47,289 nt of DNA, taken from Iodobacter sp. (lineage in GTDB: Bacteria > Pseudomonadota > Gammaproteobacteria > Burkholderiales > Chitinibacteraceae). A model generated the notes under the pieces. That model was given only the letters and a program-made list of their open reading frames with translations, searched no databases and was not told where the DNA came from. The stretch covers positions 1 to 47,289 of the forward strand of contig NZ_JANXSO010000164.1 in assembly GCF_025352645.1 (NCBI RefSeq), read 5' to 3'. The translations under genes were made by a program, and so were the position numbers. Shown piece by piece: positions 32,465 through 40,950 of the stretch; positions within the stretch are counted from its first letter, which is position 1, and every line of letters begins with the position of its first letter.

Positions 32465-34231
32465 ATGGAAAATCTATCTATTGTTGATGTCGACCAAGAC
32501 CCGCGCCGCCAAGCCAGACTTCTCTATTGGCAGGGCTGGCGCGTATCTCGTATTGCAGAGCAGCTGAATTTAAAAGCCGTGACGATTCACAGCTGGAAAC
32601 GGCGCGATGGATGGGATGCGACCGACCCGCTAGAGCGTGTCGAAATTGCCTTAGAAGCGCGGCAAATACAGCTTATTTTTAAGGAGAAAAAAGAAGGCCG
32701 CGATTTGAAAGAGCTTGATTTGCTTGGCAGGCAAAGCGAGCGAGTCGCGCGTGTACGCAAGTACAACAATGGCGGTAATGAAACTGATTTAAATCCGAAT
32801 ATTGCTAATCGCAATAAAGGCCCACGGCAAAGACCACAGCAAAATGCGATCAGTGACGAGCAGCATAGCAAGCTGGTCAGCGCATTTATGGAGGGGCTAT
32901 TTGATTATCAGCTAACCTGGCACGAAGCGGGCCAGACTGAACGAATCCGCAATATTCTAAAAAGCCGTCAGATTGGTGCGACGTATTACTTTGCGCGTGA
33001 GGCCTTGATTGATGCGCTGCAAACAGGGCGCAATCAGATTTTCTTATCAGCATCTAAAGCTCAGGCCCACCAGTTCAAATCCTACATTCAGCAATTTGCC
33101 CGTGAAACCGCTGATGTTGATTTGAAAGGTGAAAAAATTGTTTTACCTAATGAAGCTGAGCTTATTTTCTTGGGTACCAATGGGCGCACGGCGCAGAGTT
33201 ATCACGGTAATTTGTATTTAGACGAATACTTCTGGATCCCTCGATATCAAGAGCTGCGCAAGGTTGCATCGGGGATGGCCAGCCAGAAGCAATGGCGGCA
33301 AACCTATTTTTCTACACCATCATCACTTAGCCATCAGGCCTACCCATTTTGGAGTGGAGCGCTGTTTAACCGTGGCCGGTCAAAAGAAGATCAGATCCAG
33401 CTAAATATTGCTCATGCGGCATTGAAAAAAGGCCGACGCTGCGAGGATGGGCAGTGGCGGCAGATCGTTACGATTGAAGATGCGTTGGCTGGCGGTTGCG
33501 ATCTGTTCGACCTGGGTCAATTGCGGCAGGAATACAGCCCAGACGAGTTAGCGCAGCTATTTTATTGCCAGTTTATTGATGATGGCGAGAGCGTTTTCCC
33601 TTTTGCCATGATGCAAAAGTGCATGGTGGATAGCTGGGATGTGTGGGCAGATGACTACAAGCCATTTGCGGCGCGCCCCCTCGGCTATCGTCAGGTGTGG
33701 ATTGGCTACGATCCGGCATTAACTGGTGATAACGCCGGTTGCGTTGTATTAGCCCCGCCGCTGGTGGCGGGGGGCAAGTTTCGAATTATTGAGCGCCATC
33801 AGTGGAAGGGCATGGATTTTGCGGCTCAGGCTGAGGCGATCAAGAAAATGACGCAGCGCTATAACGTCAGCTATATCGGCATCGATACCACAGGTATTGG
33901 CCAGGCGGTTTTTCCGCTTGTTAAGCAGTTTTTCCCTGCAGCGCGCGGTTTCAACTATTCCCCCGAAGTGAAGTCACGGCTTGTGTTTAAGGCGCTGGAT
34001 GTTATCAGCAAGGGGCGCTTGGAGTTCGACAGCGCTCAAACCGAAATTGCGGCCGCATTCATGTCTATCAAAAAAACCATTACCCCATCTGGCCGCCAAG
34101 TGACGTTTATGGCTGGCCGTAGTGAAGAGGCCAGCCATGCGGATTTGGCTTGGGCAACGATGCACGCCATGGCCAATGAGCCTATCGAAGGTACAACCGG
34201 AACAAACAGCAGCATTATGGAGATTTATTAA
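32465..34231 (+). CDS. P: Terminase large subunit gpP
   Basis: A 588-residue packaging motor. Residues 10-55 form an HTH-like DNA-binding start (ARLLYWQGWRVSRIAEQLNL). The ATPase spans about 140-370, with the variant Walker A around LKSRQIGAT (166-173) and Walker B YLDEYFW (D253-E254). The RNase H-like nuclease begins at IGYDPALTGDNAG (D416) and includes YIGIDTTGIG. Length matches P2 gpP. It is followed after one base by a paralogue of its own ATPase domain. Confidence 0.95.
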   Translation: MENLSIVDVDQDPRRQARLLYWQGWRVSRIAEQLNLKAVTIHSWKRRDGWDATDPLERVEIALEARQIQLIFKEKKEGRDLKELDLLGRQSERVARVRKYNNGGNETDLNPNIANRNKGPRQRPQQNAISDEQHSKLVSAFMEGLFDYQLTWHEAGQTERIRNILKSRQIGATYYFAREALIDALQTGRNQIFLSASKAQAHQFKSYIQQFARETADVDLKGEKIVLPNEAELIFLGTNGRTAQSYHGNLYLDEYFWIPRYQELRKVASGMASQKQWRQTYFSTPSSLSHQAYPFWSGALFNRGRSKEDQIQLNIAHAALKKGRRCEDGQWRQIVTIEDALAGGCDLFDLGQLRQEYSPDELAQLFYCQFIDDGESVFPFAMMQKCMVDSWDVWADDYKPFAARPLGYRQVWIGYDPALTGDNAGCVVLAPPLVAGGKFRIIERHQWKGMDFAAQAEAIKKMTQRYNVSYIGIDTTGIGQAVFPLVKQFFPAARGFNYSPEVKSRLVFKALDVISKGRLEFDSAQTEIAAAFMSIKKTITPSGRQVTFMAGRSEEASHADLAWATMHAMANEPIEGTTGTNSSIMEIY

Positions 34232-34232
34232 T

Positions 34233-35084
34233 ATGAATAAACGCAGTAATAAGCGCATATCTGTTTCTATCAGCAATACCCAGCGTAGCAAATTGGCTAG
34301 CGCATTTATGGCAGGACTATTTGATCACCAGCTGACCTGGTATCAGGCGGGCAAGACTGAACGAATCCGCAATATTCTAAAAAGCCGCCAGATTGGCGCT
34401 ACCTCTTATTTTGCACATGAGGCCTTTCTTGATGCTCTGGAAACAGGCCGTAATCAGATTTTCTTGGCTGCTAGTAAGGGGCAGGCTCATCAATTTAAAT
34501 CATATATTCAGCAATTTGCTTATGCATATGCCGGTATTGAATTAAAAGGCAAAAAAATTGTTTTGCCTAATAAGGCTGAATTGATTTTTTTAGGCTCTAA
34601 ATGTGATCTGTGCTTTTTGGATACTGAATGCGAGGGTGAGCAGATCTACCACGGCAATCTTTATGTGGATGAGTATTTTTGGTTTAACTGGTCTCATAAA
34701 TTAAAAAAATGGGCCGCAGATCTGGCCAGCCAGAACCAGTATCGACAAACGTATTTTTCTACGCCTTCCTCATTAAGGCATGAGGCTTATCCCTTTTGGA
34801 GTGGAGCGTCTCTAAATTGCGGTGAAGCTAAATCAGAGCAGATGCCGCTGGATGTGAGCTACGTGGCACTGGGCAAAGGCAGGCGCTGTGAAGATGGGCA
34901 GTGGCGGCAGATCGTTACGATTGAAGATGCGCAGGCAGGCGGCTGCAATTTATTCGGCTTGGACTTGGATCAATTGCGCCTTGAATTCAGCCCTGATGAA
35001 TGGTTGCAATTGTTTTATTGCCAATTTATTGACGGTAGCCACAACCGAAACAAACAGCAGCAGTCTGGAGATGTATTGAAATGA
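34233..35084 (+). CDS. Nuclease-less paralogue of terminase gpP (ATPase domain only)
   Basis: A 283-residue protein started at the ATG at 34233, with GGAGA ten bases upstream. Residues 16-268 align with gpP 131-371 and keep the Walker A-like SRQIGAT and Walker B YVDEYFW. The HTH start and the whole C-terminal nuclease are absent; the match ends at FYCQFID, just before the gpP nuclease. It has an insert with three cysteines (CDLCFLDTEC) where gpP has a short loop. Its first codons (MNKRSNKR) resemble the start of gpQ (MSKRNAKR), and its last 45 bases resemble the end of gpP in another frame, suggesting duplication with internal deletion. Its stop overlaps the gpQ start. It might be a regulator or competitor of gpP. 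Confidence 0.85.
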   Translation: MNKRSNKRISVSISNTQRSKLASAFMAGLFDHQLTWYQAGKTERIRNILKSRQIGATSYFAHEAFLDALETGRNQIFLAASKGQAHQFKSYIQQFAYAYAGIELKGKKIVLPNKAELIFLGSKCDLCFLDTECEGEQIYHGNLYVDEYFWFNWSHKLKKWAADLASQNQYRQTYFSTPSSLRHEAYPFWSGASLNCGEAKSEQMPLDVSYVALGKGRRCEDGQWRQIVTIEDAQAGGCNLFGLDLDQLRLEFSPDEWLQLFYCQFIDGSHNRNKQQQSGDVLK

Positions 35085-36112
35085 GTAAACGCAATGCAAA
35101 ACGTATGGCACAAACCCAAGCGCCACAGGCTTTAGCTACGCAACAAACCCACGCTGAGGCGTTTACTTTTGGTGAGCCGGTGGCAGTGCTTGATCGCCGT
35201 GAGTTGCTGGATTATGTGGAGTGCACACGTATGGGGAAATGGTTTGAGCCGCCTATTTCCCTCGATGGTTTAACGCGCACGTTTCGGGCTGCAGTTCATC
35301 ATTCCAGTGCGATCTATGTGAAGCGTAATATTTTGGTAGGTACGTTTGAGCCGCACCCCCTTTTAAGCCGTTCTGATTTTGGCCGATTTGCTTTTGAATT
35401 TATGTTGTTCGGCAATGCCTATATGGAAAAACGCCTCAACCGCTTAGGGGGATTGTTGGCACTTAAGCCTAGCCTAGCGAAGTACACACGGCGCGGTATT
35501 GATATGGATAGCTACTATTTTGTTCAAGGCTATCAAAATGAATACGAATTCGAGAAAGGATCGATCTTTCACTTAATGGAGCACGATGTGAGCCAAGAGG
35601 TATATGGCCTTCCTGAGTACCTAAGCGCTTTAAATGCTGTGTGGCTCAATGAATCGGCCACATTGTTTCGCCGCCGCTACTACCAGAATGGCAGCCACGC
35701 AGGGTTTATTCTGTATATGACTGATCCGGCCCAGCAACAGGATGATGTGGATACGCTGCGTAAAGCATTGAAAGACAGCAAAGGCCCGGGCAATTTCAGA
35801 AACTTGTTTATGTATGCGCCTAACGGGAAGAAAGACGGCCTGCAGGTGATCCCAGTGGCTGATATTGCTGCAAAGGATGAGTTCTTTAATATCAAGTCAG
35901 TAACACGTGATGATCAGCTATCGGCGCACCGTGTACCACCGCAACTGATGGGCATCATTCCGCATAATACGGGCGGTTTTGGTGATGTAGAGAAAGCCGC
36001 TTTGGTGTTTGCCCAGAATGAAGTGCGCCCACTACAAGCTAGATTGTTGGAGTTGAATGAGTGGCTAGGGGTAGAGGTGATCCGTTTTAATCCCTATAGC
36101 TTGAGCCCATAG
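35081..36112 (+). CDS. Q: Portal protein gpQ
   Basis: A 343-residue P2-type portal. Recognisable segments are MGKWFEPPISLDGLTRTFRA, QVIPVADIAAKDEFFNIKSV and RVPPQLMGIIPHNTGGFGDV. It forms the ring through which DNA enters the head. It is followed by a terminator and the cos region. Confidence 0.94.
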   Translation: MSKRNAKRMAQTQAPQALATQQTHAEAFTFGEPVAVLDRRELLDYVECTRMGKWFEPPISLDGLTRTFRAAVHHSSAIYVKRNILVGTFEPHPLLSRSDFGRFAFEFMLFGNAYMEKRLNRLGGLLALKPSLAKYTRRGIDMDSYYFVQGYQNEYEFEKGSIFHLMEHDVSQEVYGLPEYLSALNAVWLNESATLFRRRYYQNGSHAGFILYMTDPAQQQDDVDTLRKALKDSKGPGNFRNLFMYAPNGKKDGLQVIPVADIAAKDEFFNIKSVTRDDQLSAHRVPPQLMGIIPHNTGGFGDVEKAALVFAQNEVRPLQARLLELNEWLGVEVIRFNPYSLSP

Positions 36113-36142
36113 TTTTAAGTGCGTGCGTGCATGCATGTATCA

Positions 36143-36166
36143 ACCGCCTTCGGGCGGTTTTTTTTC
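36143..36166 (+). terminator. Intrinsic terminator after gpQ
   Basis: ACCGCC-TTCG-GGCGGT followed by a run of Ts. It ends the gpP-gpQ transcript. Confidence 0.85.
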
Positions 36167-36247
36167 GCTTTTATGCATCGTTTCAGGCTTTTTTGCATAT
36201 TTTCGAGATTTTGTAAGAAAACCTGCCATCAGCACCCAGCGCGCGCA

Positions 36248-36266
36248 CTCGAAGCCCCGCCTCGCC
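36248..36266 (-). other. Probable cos site (packaging start and end)
   Basis: The minus strand reads GGCGAGGCGGGGCTTCG, whose first 12 bases equal the P2 cos core as I recall it (GGCGAGGCGGGG). It lies in a GC-rich island inside an A/T-rich gap after the portal gene, where P2-like phages carry cos. The comparison is from memory. Confidence 0.6.
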
Positions 36267-36441
36267 CGCGCACTTAATCGAGTAGTTTTTATGCACCTGC
36301 ATAAATATCGCTGCGGCCTTTGGCTGTGTGGCTTTGATGGGGAGTTTTGAGGGGTGAAAAAACTTGCAGATTTATGCAGTTAAGCACTTGCACTGGCAGT
36401 TTTAAGCGGCCATACCGTTGCAGTATGGCCTTCAGGCTTTA

Positions 36442-36468
36442 AAAGACCACATTGCATGGTCTTTTTTT
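36442..36468. terminator. Bidirectional terminator between gpQ and the TraL-like gene
   Basis: AAAGACCA and TGGTCTTT flank a seven-base loop, with T runs on both strands. A second hairpin, GGCCATAC/GTATGGCC, lies at 36408-36430. It separates convergent transcripts. Confidence 0.75.
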
Positions 36469-36473
36469 CATTT

Positions 36474-37190
36474 TTATAAGCCTGCAGCTTCAAGCTGTTG
36501 ATAGATTTCTTTTCTGACTGTGGCCAGTCGTTGGCGTGGCATAAGGCTAAATTGTTCGGAGGCGAGCGCATCGGCAAACGTCAGTTTGTTGCTAACCATC
36601 AGCTCGATGTCCTTTCCGAAGGTCGAAGGATTACGGCGCTTGATATTGATAATGCCTTTTATCCTGGCTTTGTTCGCCGTATAGAGCTTGAGATCCACAA
36701 ACTTTTTACCATCGCGTTCTACTTCCCCAAAAAATTCATTTTCCCAGACTACCACTTGGGCCGGTTGGCTGTTCAGCAGCGCAATCAGTCCATTTACAGT
36801 GTCATCCATCGCTTGCCCACCCGTTAAAACTGTATGGATGTACACAGTTTTTCCCATGTCTTGTAGCAGCTCAACCACGCCGTTATCGGCCAAATATGCC
36901 GCCATGGGAATAAAGGTCGAAGCCCCATTATCGACAACAGCGCAGCCCTCATGTGTAATTAATTTTTCAATCAGTGAATCAAATACACGAGAATCAACTT
37001 CTTGGTTTTCATTTAGAACATTAATCCGTTCGGCATTAATTGATTTATATCGGGAAAAAGTATCATTGACGGGATCTGTATCCGCACAAAACAATGCAGA
37101 ACCTGAATCAGTTAAATATTGCGCCAATAATGAAGCGACCAAAGACTTCCCTACGCCACCTTTGCCCTGCAATATGAAATGAATATTCAT
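36474..37190 (-). CDS. TraL/ParA-like P-loop ATPase
   Basis: A 238-residue protein started at the ATG at 37190. MNIHFILQGKGGVGKSLVAS holds a deviant Walker A (KGGVGKS) of the ParA/MinD superfamily, and CADTDPVNDTF follows. The late part is like plasmid conjugal-transfer TraL proteins (LKLYTANKARIKGIINIKRR). Such proteins serve plasmid transfer or partition, not P2 growth. It sits between cos and attR with a TraK-like gene four bases upstream, a pair typical of plasmid transfer regions. Confidence 0.75.
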   Translation of the reverse strand: MNIHFILQGKGGVGKSLVASLLAQYLTDSGSALFCADTDPVNDTFSRYKSINAERINVLNENQEVDSRVFDSLIEKLITHEGCAVVDNGASTFIPMAAYLADNGVVELLQDMGKTVYIHTVLTGGQAMDDTVNGLIALLNSQPAQVVVWENEFFGEVERDGKKFVDLKLYTANKARIKGIINIKRRNPSTFGKDIELMVSNKLTFADALASEQFSLMPRQRLATVRKEIYQQLEAAGL

Positions 37191-37194
37191 TTTG

Positions 37195-37533
37195 TTATTC
37201 CCATTTGTTTTCTGCTGTATTTTTAAACTTAAATGGCTGCTTGCCACTGATTGGTTTTTGCTCTGGTTTCGCTGGCGTTTTTTCGGCGGTGTCTGTGGCC
37301 TTGGCCGCATTGTGTTTTTCCTTTTTCGGCTGCTTTTTAATCCTAAAAAGCATCGTCTGGTAAACAGTAAACTTAAGATTAAAACCACGCTTATTCAGGG
37401 CCGCCAAAATTTCTAAGTGACTAGCTCCGGCATCAAGCGCCGCATTAATCTCAGGCAAAGCTGCCCGAAGCTGGGCAGCTTTACTTGATGGTTTACGATT
37501 GGCTAAATTTAAAAGCTCATCGTCCATAAACAT
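37195..37533 (-). CDS. TraK-like plasmid transfer protein
   Basis: A 112-residue protein. RKPSSKAAQLRAALPEINAA and EILAALNKRGFNLKFTVYQT resemble the short N-terminal DNA-binding region of plasmid TraK/KfrA-like proteins; the C-terminus is a basic, lysine- and proline-rich tail. TraK proteins wrap DNA near a transfer origin. Five phased GTTTAG repeats lie just upstream. The family call is tentative. Confidence 0.6.
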   Translation of the reverse strand: MFMDDELLNLANRKPSSKAAQLRAALPEINAALDAGASHLEILAALNKRGFNLKFTVYQTMLFRIKKQPKKEKHNAAKATDTAEKTPAKPEQKPISGKQPFKFKNTAENKWE

Positions 37534-37555
37534 GCTTATAAAGTGTTTTGTTTGT

Positions 37556-37604
37556 GTTTAGCGTTGTTTAGTTTCTGTTTAGAAACTGTTTAGAGCGTGT
37601 TTAG
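37556..37604. repeat. Five helically phased GTTTAG repeats
   Basis: GTTTAG begins at 37556, 37566, 37577, 37588 and 37599: spacings of 10, 11, 11 and 11 bases, so all copies face the same side of the helix. The array lies just upstream of the TraK-like gene. It may be an operator or a plasmid-derived iteron/transfer-origin array. Confidence 0.7.
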
Positions 37605-37777
37605 AAAACCCGAGAAACAAGGAAACCGCAAGCCGAAGGCTGAATAACGACGCGCTCACCACGGCCCACCAGCTGAGCGCCAAGCTCGCAAGCGGCATCA
37701 CGGGACGAAAATGAGGCAATAGGGGACGAAACAAGAGGGGATAGAGCGCGAAGGATTTTTGAGATGAACTTAAACAT
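37601..37777 (-). CDS. Small hypothetical protein upstream of the TraK-like gene
   Basis: A 58-residue protein started at the ATG at 37777 with AAGGAAG eight bases upstream. The start MFKFISKILRALSPLVSS could be an amphipathic or membrane helix. Its end overlaps the last GTTTAG repeat. The longer frame back to 37984 has a composition unlike a protein. No function is assigned. Confidence 0.4.
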   Translation of the reverse strand: MFKFISKILRALSPLVSSPIASFSSRDAACELGAQLVGRGERVVIQPSACGFLVSRVF

Positions 37778-38217
37778 GGTGCGGCTTCCTTTGTAGTGGG
37801 TAAACCCGCCCCCGCTGCAAAACGGGGTGACAGGCAGTAGCAAGGTTTGCAGACCGGACAAAGGTAACCGGCAGGCCGAAGCCTCCCTACTACTGCCCGC
37901 CATAGAAGTGGCCGAACCAGTAGAATACGGACGTAAAAAAACCGTCATTGCGACGGTATATCCGCCTTTGTAACCGAGCTGCAAAACTCGTATGTGCTAT
38001 TGAACACATGAACAAATCATAATTTAAAACGTGATAAATGGTCAAGCTCTTTTCTAGAATTAAACGCTATAAATTTACTTTTTTCATTTGTTCTAATACT
38101 ATATCTAAAAAACCAATTAAAATAAGCCTCTTTGAATGAAAAAAGCACGTTTTTTTATTAGAACGATTTTAGAAATAATGAATAAAATCATTTGACTATC
38201 TGATACGACCATTTTGT
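37778..38217. other. Gene-free stretch with structured segments and an A/T-rich part
   Basis: I see no convincing gene. 37800-37960 contains hairpins: AGGC-CGAA-GCCT, and ACCGTC/GACGGT (37942-37957) followed on the minus strand by a T run, which looks like an attenuator or terminator for leftward RNA. 38040-38215 is A/T-rich and may be part of the phage attachment region. Confidence 0.35.
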
Positions 38218-38262
38218 ATGGGGTGCAAGGGGTCGGAGGTTCGAATCCTCTCATTCCGACCA
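38218..38262 (+). other. attR: 3' half of tRNA-Pro(GGG)
   Basis: From the anticodon loop (ATGGGGT, anticodon GGG) through the T arm (GGAGG-TTCGAAT-CCTCT) to the acceptor end and CCA, this matches a tRNA-Pro 3' half. The 5' half is missing: upstream is phage sequence. This is the expected copy left by integration into the 3' end of a tRNA gene; the intact tRNA should lie left of the window. A terminator-like hairpin (GCCTCGC-TTAT-GCGGGGC, about 38279-38304) follows, as it would for the original tRNA gene. Confidence 0.8.
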
Positions 38263-38844
38263 ATAGTATCAAAGACTTAGCCTCGCTTATGCGGGGCTTT
38301 TTCTTTGTGGTGTACCGGATTTTGTACGGATGGAGTTTTATTTTTATGTGACAACCACGCATACAAAATATTCTTACTTTCCACATGGGCTCGCTTTCGC
38401 CCAGCATCTTGATACCCGTACTGTCGACCAATCATTGCAAGCCGCCCATGTTTTTTTGTGCCGAGATGACGACCTTAAGACGTTTTTTCGTCGGCAGATC
38501 GTGCGGGAGTCTGGCACTTTCCAATCTACACTGGCGAGTCGAAGTAAGCTTTCTACAGAGCCTGTTGTTTGGCGTAGTGGCAGATTAAATAGGCACTTGA
38601 TAGTTAAGCAAAACTGAATGGCCGCATCGCTAAATTTAGCTTGCTATCCCCTTTTTCCTGTTAAGAGTGCATGCCATTGCGCGATTTAAGTGCCGCGTGA
38701 CAGGCGCTCCAATGTGTGGGATTTGCTCGGTTCAGGTTTGCTCATGCGTTTATTCTTACGCAGCTTAATAGATAAAATCACCCGCCAATCATATAAGCGG
38801 GGAGTTTATCGGCCTGAGCAAACTTCCCAAATGCTATTCAATTT
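38263..38844. other. Host-side gap without a convincing gene
   Basis: After the tRNA terminator I find only weak frames (for example 38330-38617, plus strand) with no recognised family and no good start. Possibly a degraded island gene. A small hairpin (CCCGCC/GCGGGG type) near 38780-38802 may terminate the convergent oxidoreductase gene. Confidence 0.3.
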
Positions 38845-40791
38845 TTAGATTTTGGTGACCTTCTTTTTGAGCGCCGATCCTTGTTTCATGGTGGCCAGCT
38901 CGTTAACCGCGCGCCAGGCCTGATCGATGGCGGAGTGGGCGTAGGGGCTCCAATCAGAGTCAGAGTTGGCAATGGTGATGTTGCCGATGGGCTGACGAGC
39001 TAGCTCAATGCACTTTTCACTCTGCTCTTCATCGTCAAACAGGGTGTTCGTGGTGTAAGAGTAACCGTGGGACCAACGGTTTACCGTGATCGCGAGGATA
39101 TCCTGCTCATGGTTAAAGCCAGCGGCGCCCAACATTCCCTGTAGTTGTTCACGGATCATTTGCTCGTGCTGCTCAAAAGGCATGCCGAGGAGGGTGGCGC
39201 GCCCCATGCGAGATTGCTCGCGTGCCGATAGGCCCGTATTTGGCAGGGTTGGTACATAAACCATGTGCAGGCACATTGGCTGATCAGGGTTTTTTGGATG
39301 CTCATAGCCACCGAGGTTCACGGGGTAGTCCAGCTTGACTCGGCTATAAGGGGCCGTAGGTGAATAGATCTCATGCACCCCAAGCTTAACGAAGGCTTGC
39401 CAGTTCTTGATGACCACATTGGCGTAAACCAGCGGCGCCTTCACGTTTTGGTGTAGCGCTTTTTTCTGAGGCTCCGGCAGCTCGGGCACAATGTAGGGAA
39501 TCATCATATTGTAACCGGCCATGATCGACTGCTTGGCCCGCACCCGATAAAGTTTGCCCTCTTTGATGTAGCTGATTTCGACGCCCTTGCTTTTATCGGT
39601 GCGATGGATATTTTTTGCCTGCAGCGCTGTGCTACCAAGGCGCAACCGTACTTTGTGCTTAGGCTGGTCGAGTTGGCTGTAGTCAAACTTGGCTAACACC
39701 ACATCCTGCATAGTGTGGCCGGGGGCCACCTGCGGGATAAGCTTGCGCACCATCAGGCGCGTCAGCCCCGCATTACCATCGGGGAAGTGAAAGATGTAAG
39801 GATCGTCTAGCTCTGCTTGTTCATCAGCATCAAGAGGTGTCAGGTTCATGCCGCCAAAGCCAGGCAGGGCACAGAGCCGCGCATCAGAACAAGCAGTGGC
39901 ATCGATGCCAACCGCTTGAAAGTCGCTGGTGCGCTGCTGGAAGTAAGTGATCGCCCGCTCGCTAAGGCCCACCTTGTCACGCAAAAAGGTGGTGTAGCTA
40001 TTCTTGGTGATCCAGAGGTCTTTCTCTTTTTGAGTCATGCCGCTTAAGTAATCGGTTTTCTCTTCATGCAGGGCCAGTAAGGCGGCTTTGTCGATATCGT
40101 TAAACGGGAAATCGCCGATAAACGCGGCTAGCGATCGGCCGTTGAGGCGATCGCGCGGGATGTCATCGGCCACGCTGTGACCAGGATCGCCGCTGACTAT
40201 CTTGTTTACGCCAAAGTGTTTCTCATCGAAATAGACGCCGCGACTCAAGCCCAAATCTGGATAGAAGGTCTGCTGGAAGCCCTTAGCCAGCTCGTCGATA
40301 TTCACTTCAAGCACCTTAAGCAGGCCTAGTGCCACTGGGCTAAAGACCGAGCGCGGGGATTGCAGGGATTCACTGCCGCCGTAGCCCAGTAGCAAGCCAT
40401 CAGGGGTGGTGAACTCATTACGCTTGGCGTGGCCTCCGAAATCGTCGTGGTTGTCGAGTAGCAGGATTTTTTTATCCGCACCCATTAATTGCTGATAAAA
40501 ACAGGCTGCTGCTAGGCCACTAATCCCAGCACCTACGATCACCAAGTCATACTCACCTTCGAGCGGGGCGGCCTTGAAGTTGTATTGCTTGCCGCCGAAG
40601 GCGATGCTGTGTGCGGGCTCAAAAGAGCCCGGATGGTTGCCGCGTAGGCCAGTGAGGGCGGGTGGATAGCTTAGCGTCTTGTGGGCCAGTGCATTGCCGC
40701 CCTGTGCCGCTTGTAGCAGGCTAATGGGGGCGACACCCGCCGCAATCGCTATGGCTACGCCGTTTAGAAAGTCTCTGCGTGTGATGCTCAT
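38845..40791 (-). CDS. Tat-exported FAD-dependent amine dehydrogenase (SpdH-like)
   Basis: A 648-residue protein started at the ATG at 40791 (AGGGA upstream). MSITRRDFLNGVAIAIAAGV is a twin-arginine signal peptide. The FAD-binding Rossmann motif is VIVGAGISGLAAAC (about 83-96), and GGHAKRNEF follows, as in flavin amine oxidases. Overall layout and the PALTGLRGNHPGSFEPAH segment are close to periplasmic spermidine dehydrogenase SpdH of Pseudomonas, which oxidises spermidine. Folded protein is exported with its cofactor. The exact substrate is inferred. Confidence 0.75.
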   Translation of the reverse strand: MSITRRDFLNGVAIAIAAGVAPISLLQAAQGGNALAHKTLSYPPALTGLRGNHPGSFEPAHSIAFGGKQYNFKAAPLEGEYDLVIVGAGISGLAAACFYQQLMGADKKILLLDNHDDFGGHAKRNEFTTPDGLLLGYGGSESLQSPRSVFSPVALGLLKVLEVNIDELAKGFQQTFYPDLGLSRGVYFDEKHFGVNKIVSGDPGHSVADDIPRDRLNGRSLAAFIGDFPFNDIDKAALLALHEEKTDYLSGMTQKEKDLWITKNSYTTFLRDKVGLSERAITYFQQRTSDFQAVGIDATACSDARLCALPGFGGMNLTPLDADEQAELDDPYIFHFPDGNAGLTRLMVRKLIPQVAPGHTMQDVVLAKFDYSQLDQPKHKVRLRLGSTALQAKNIHRTDKSKGVEISYIKEGKLYRVRAKQSIMAGYNMMIPYIVPELPEPQKKALHQNVKAPLVYANVVIKNWQAFVKLGVHEIYSPTAPYSRVKLDYPVNLGGYEHPKNPDQPMCLHMVYVPTLPNTGLSAREQSRMGRATLLGMPFEQHEQMIREQLQGMLGAAGFNHEQDILAITVNRWSHGYSYTTNTLFDDEEQSEKCIELARQPIGNITIANSDSDWSPYAHSAIDQAWRAVNELATMKQGSALKKKVTKI

Positions 40792-40950
40792 GGCAGTCCC
40801 TGCTATATGAAGAGTTAAATAAGGAGATGGAATAGGCTTGGCTTCGTTATGAAGTGGGCAAGCTAAAGCCATATCTAAGTGGAATGAGATTGATAATAAC
40901 TTATTAAGCGATATTAGGTGGCCCTCTGGCTTTGAAGCGCGCAGTATAAA

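Noticed and set aside
37191-37388. Upstream extension of the TraL-like protein
   Set aside because: Overlaps the TraK-like gene and lacks family character; the start at 37190 directly precedes the Walker A motif.
37556-37604. CRISPR array
   Set aside because: The repeated unit is six bases with 10-11 base period and no spacers; this is an operator or iteron-type array.
37778-37984. N-terminal extension of the 58-residue frame
   Set aside because: The extension spans RNA-like hairpins and does not look like protein; the ATG at 37777 has a good ribosome site.
38330-38617. 95-codon frame after attR
   Set aside because: No family recognised, no convincing start, lies next to a recombination junction. 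Could be a remnant but cannot be supported.
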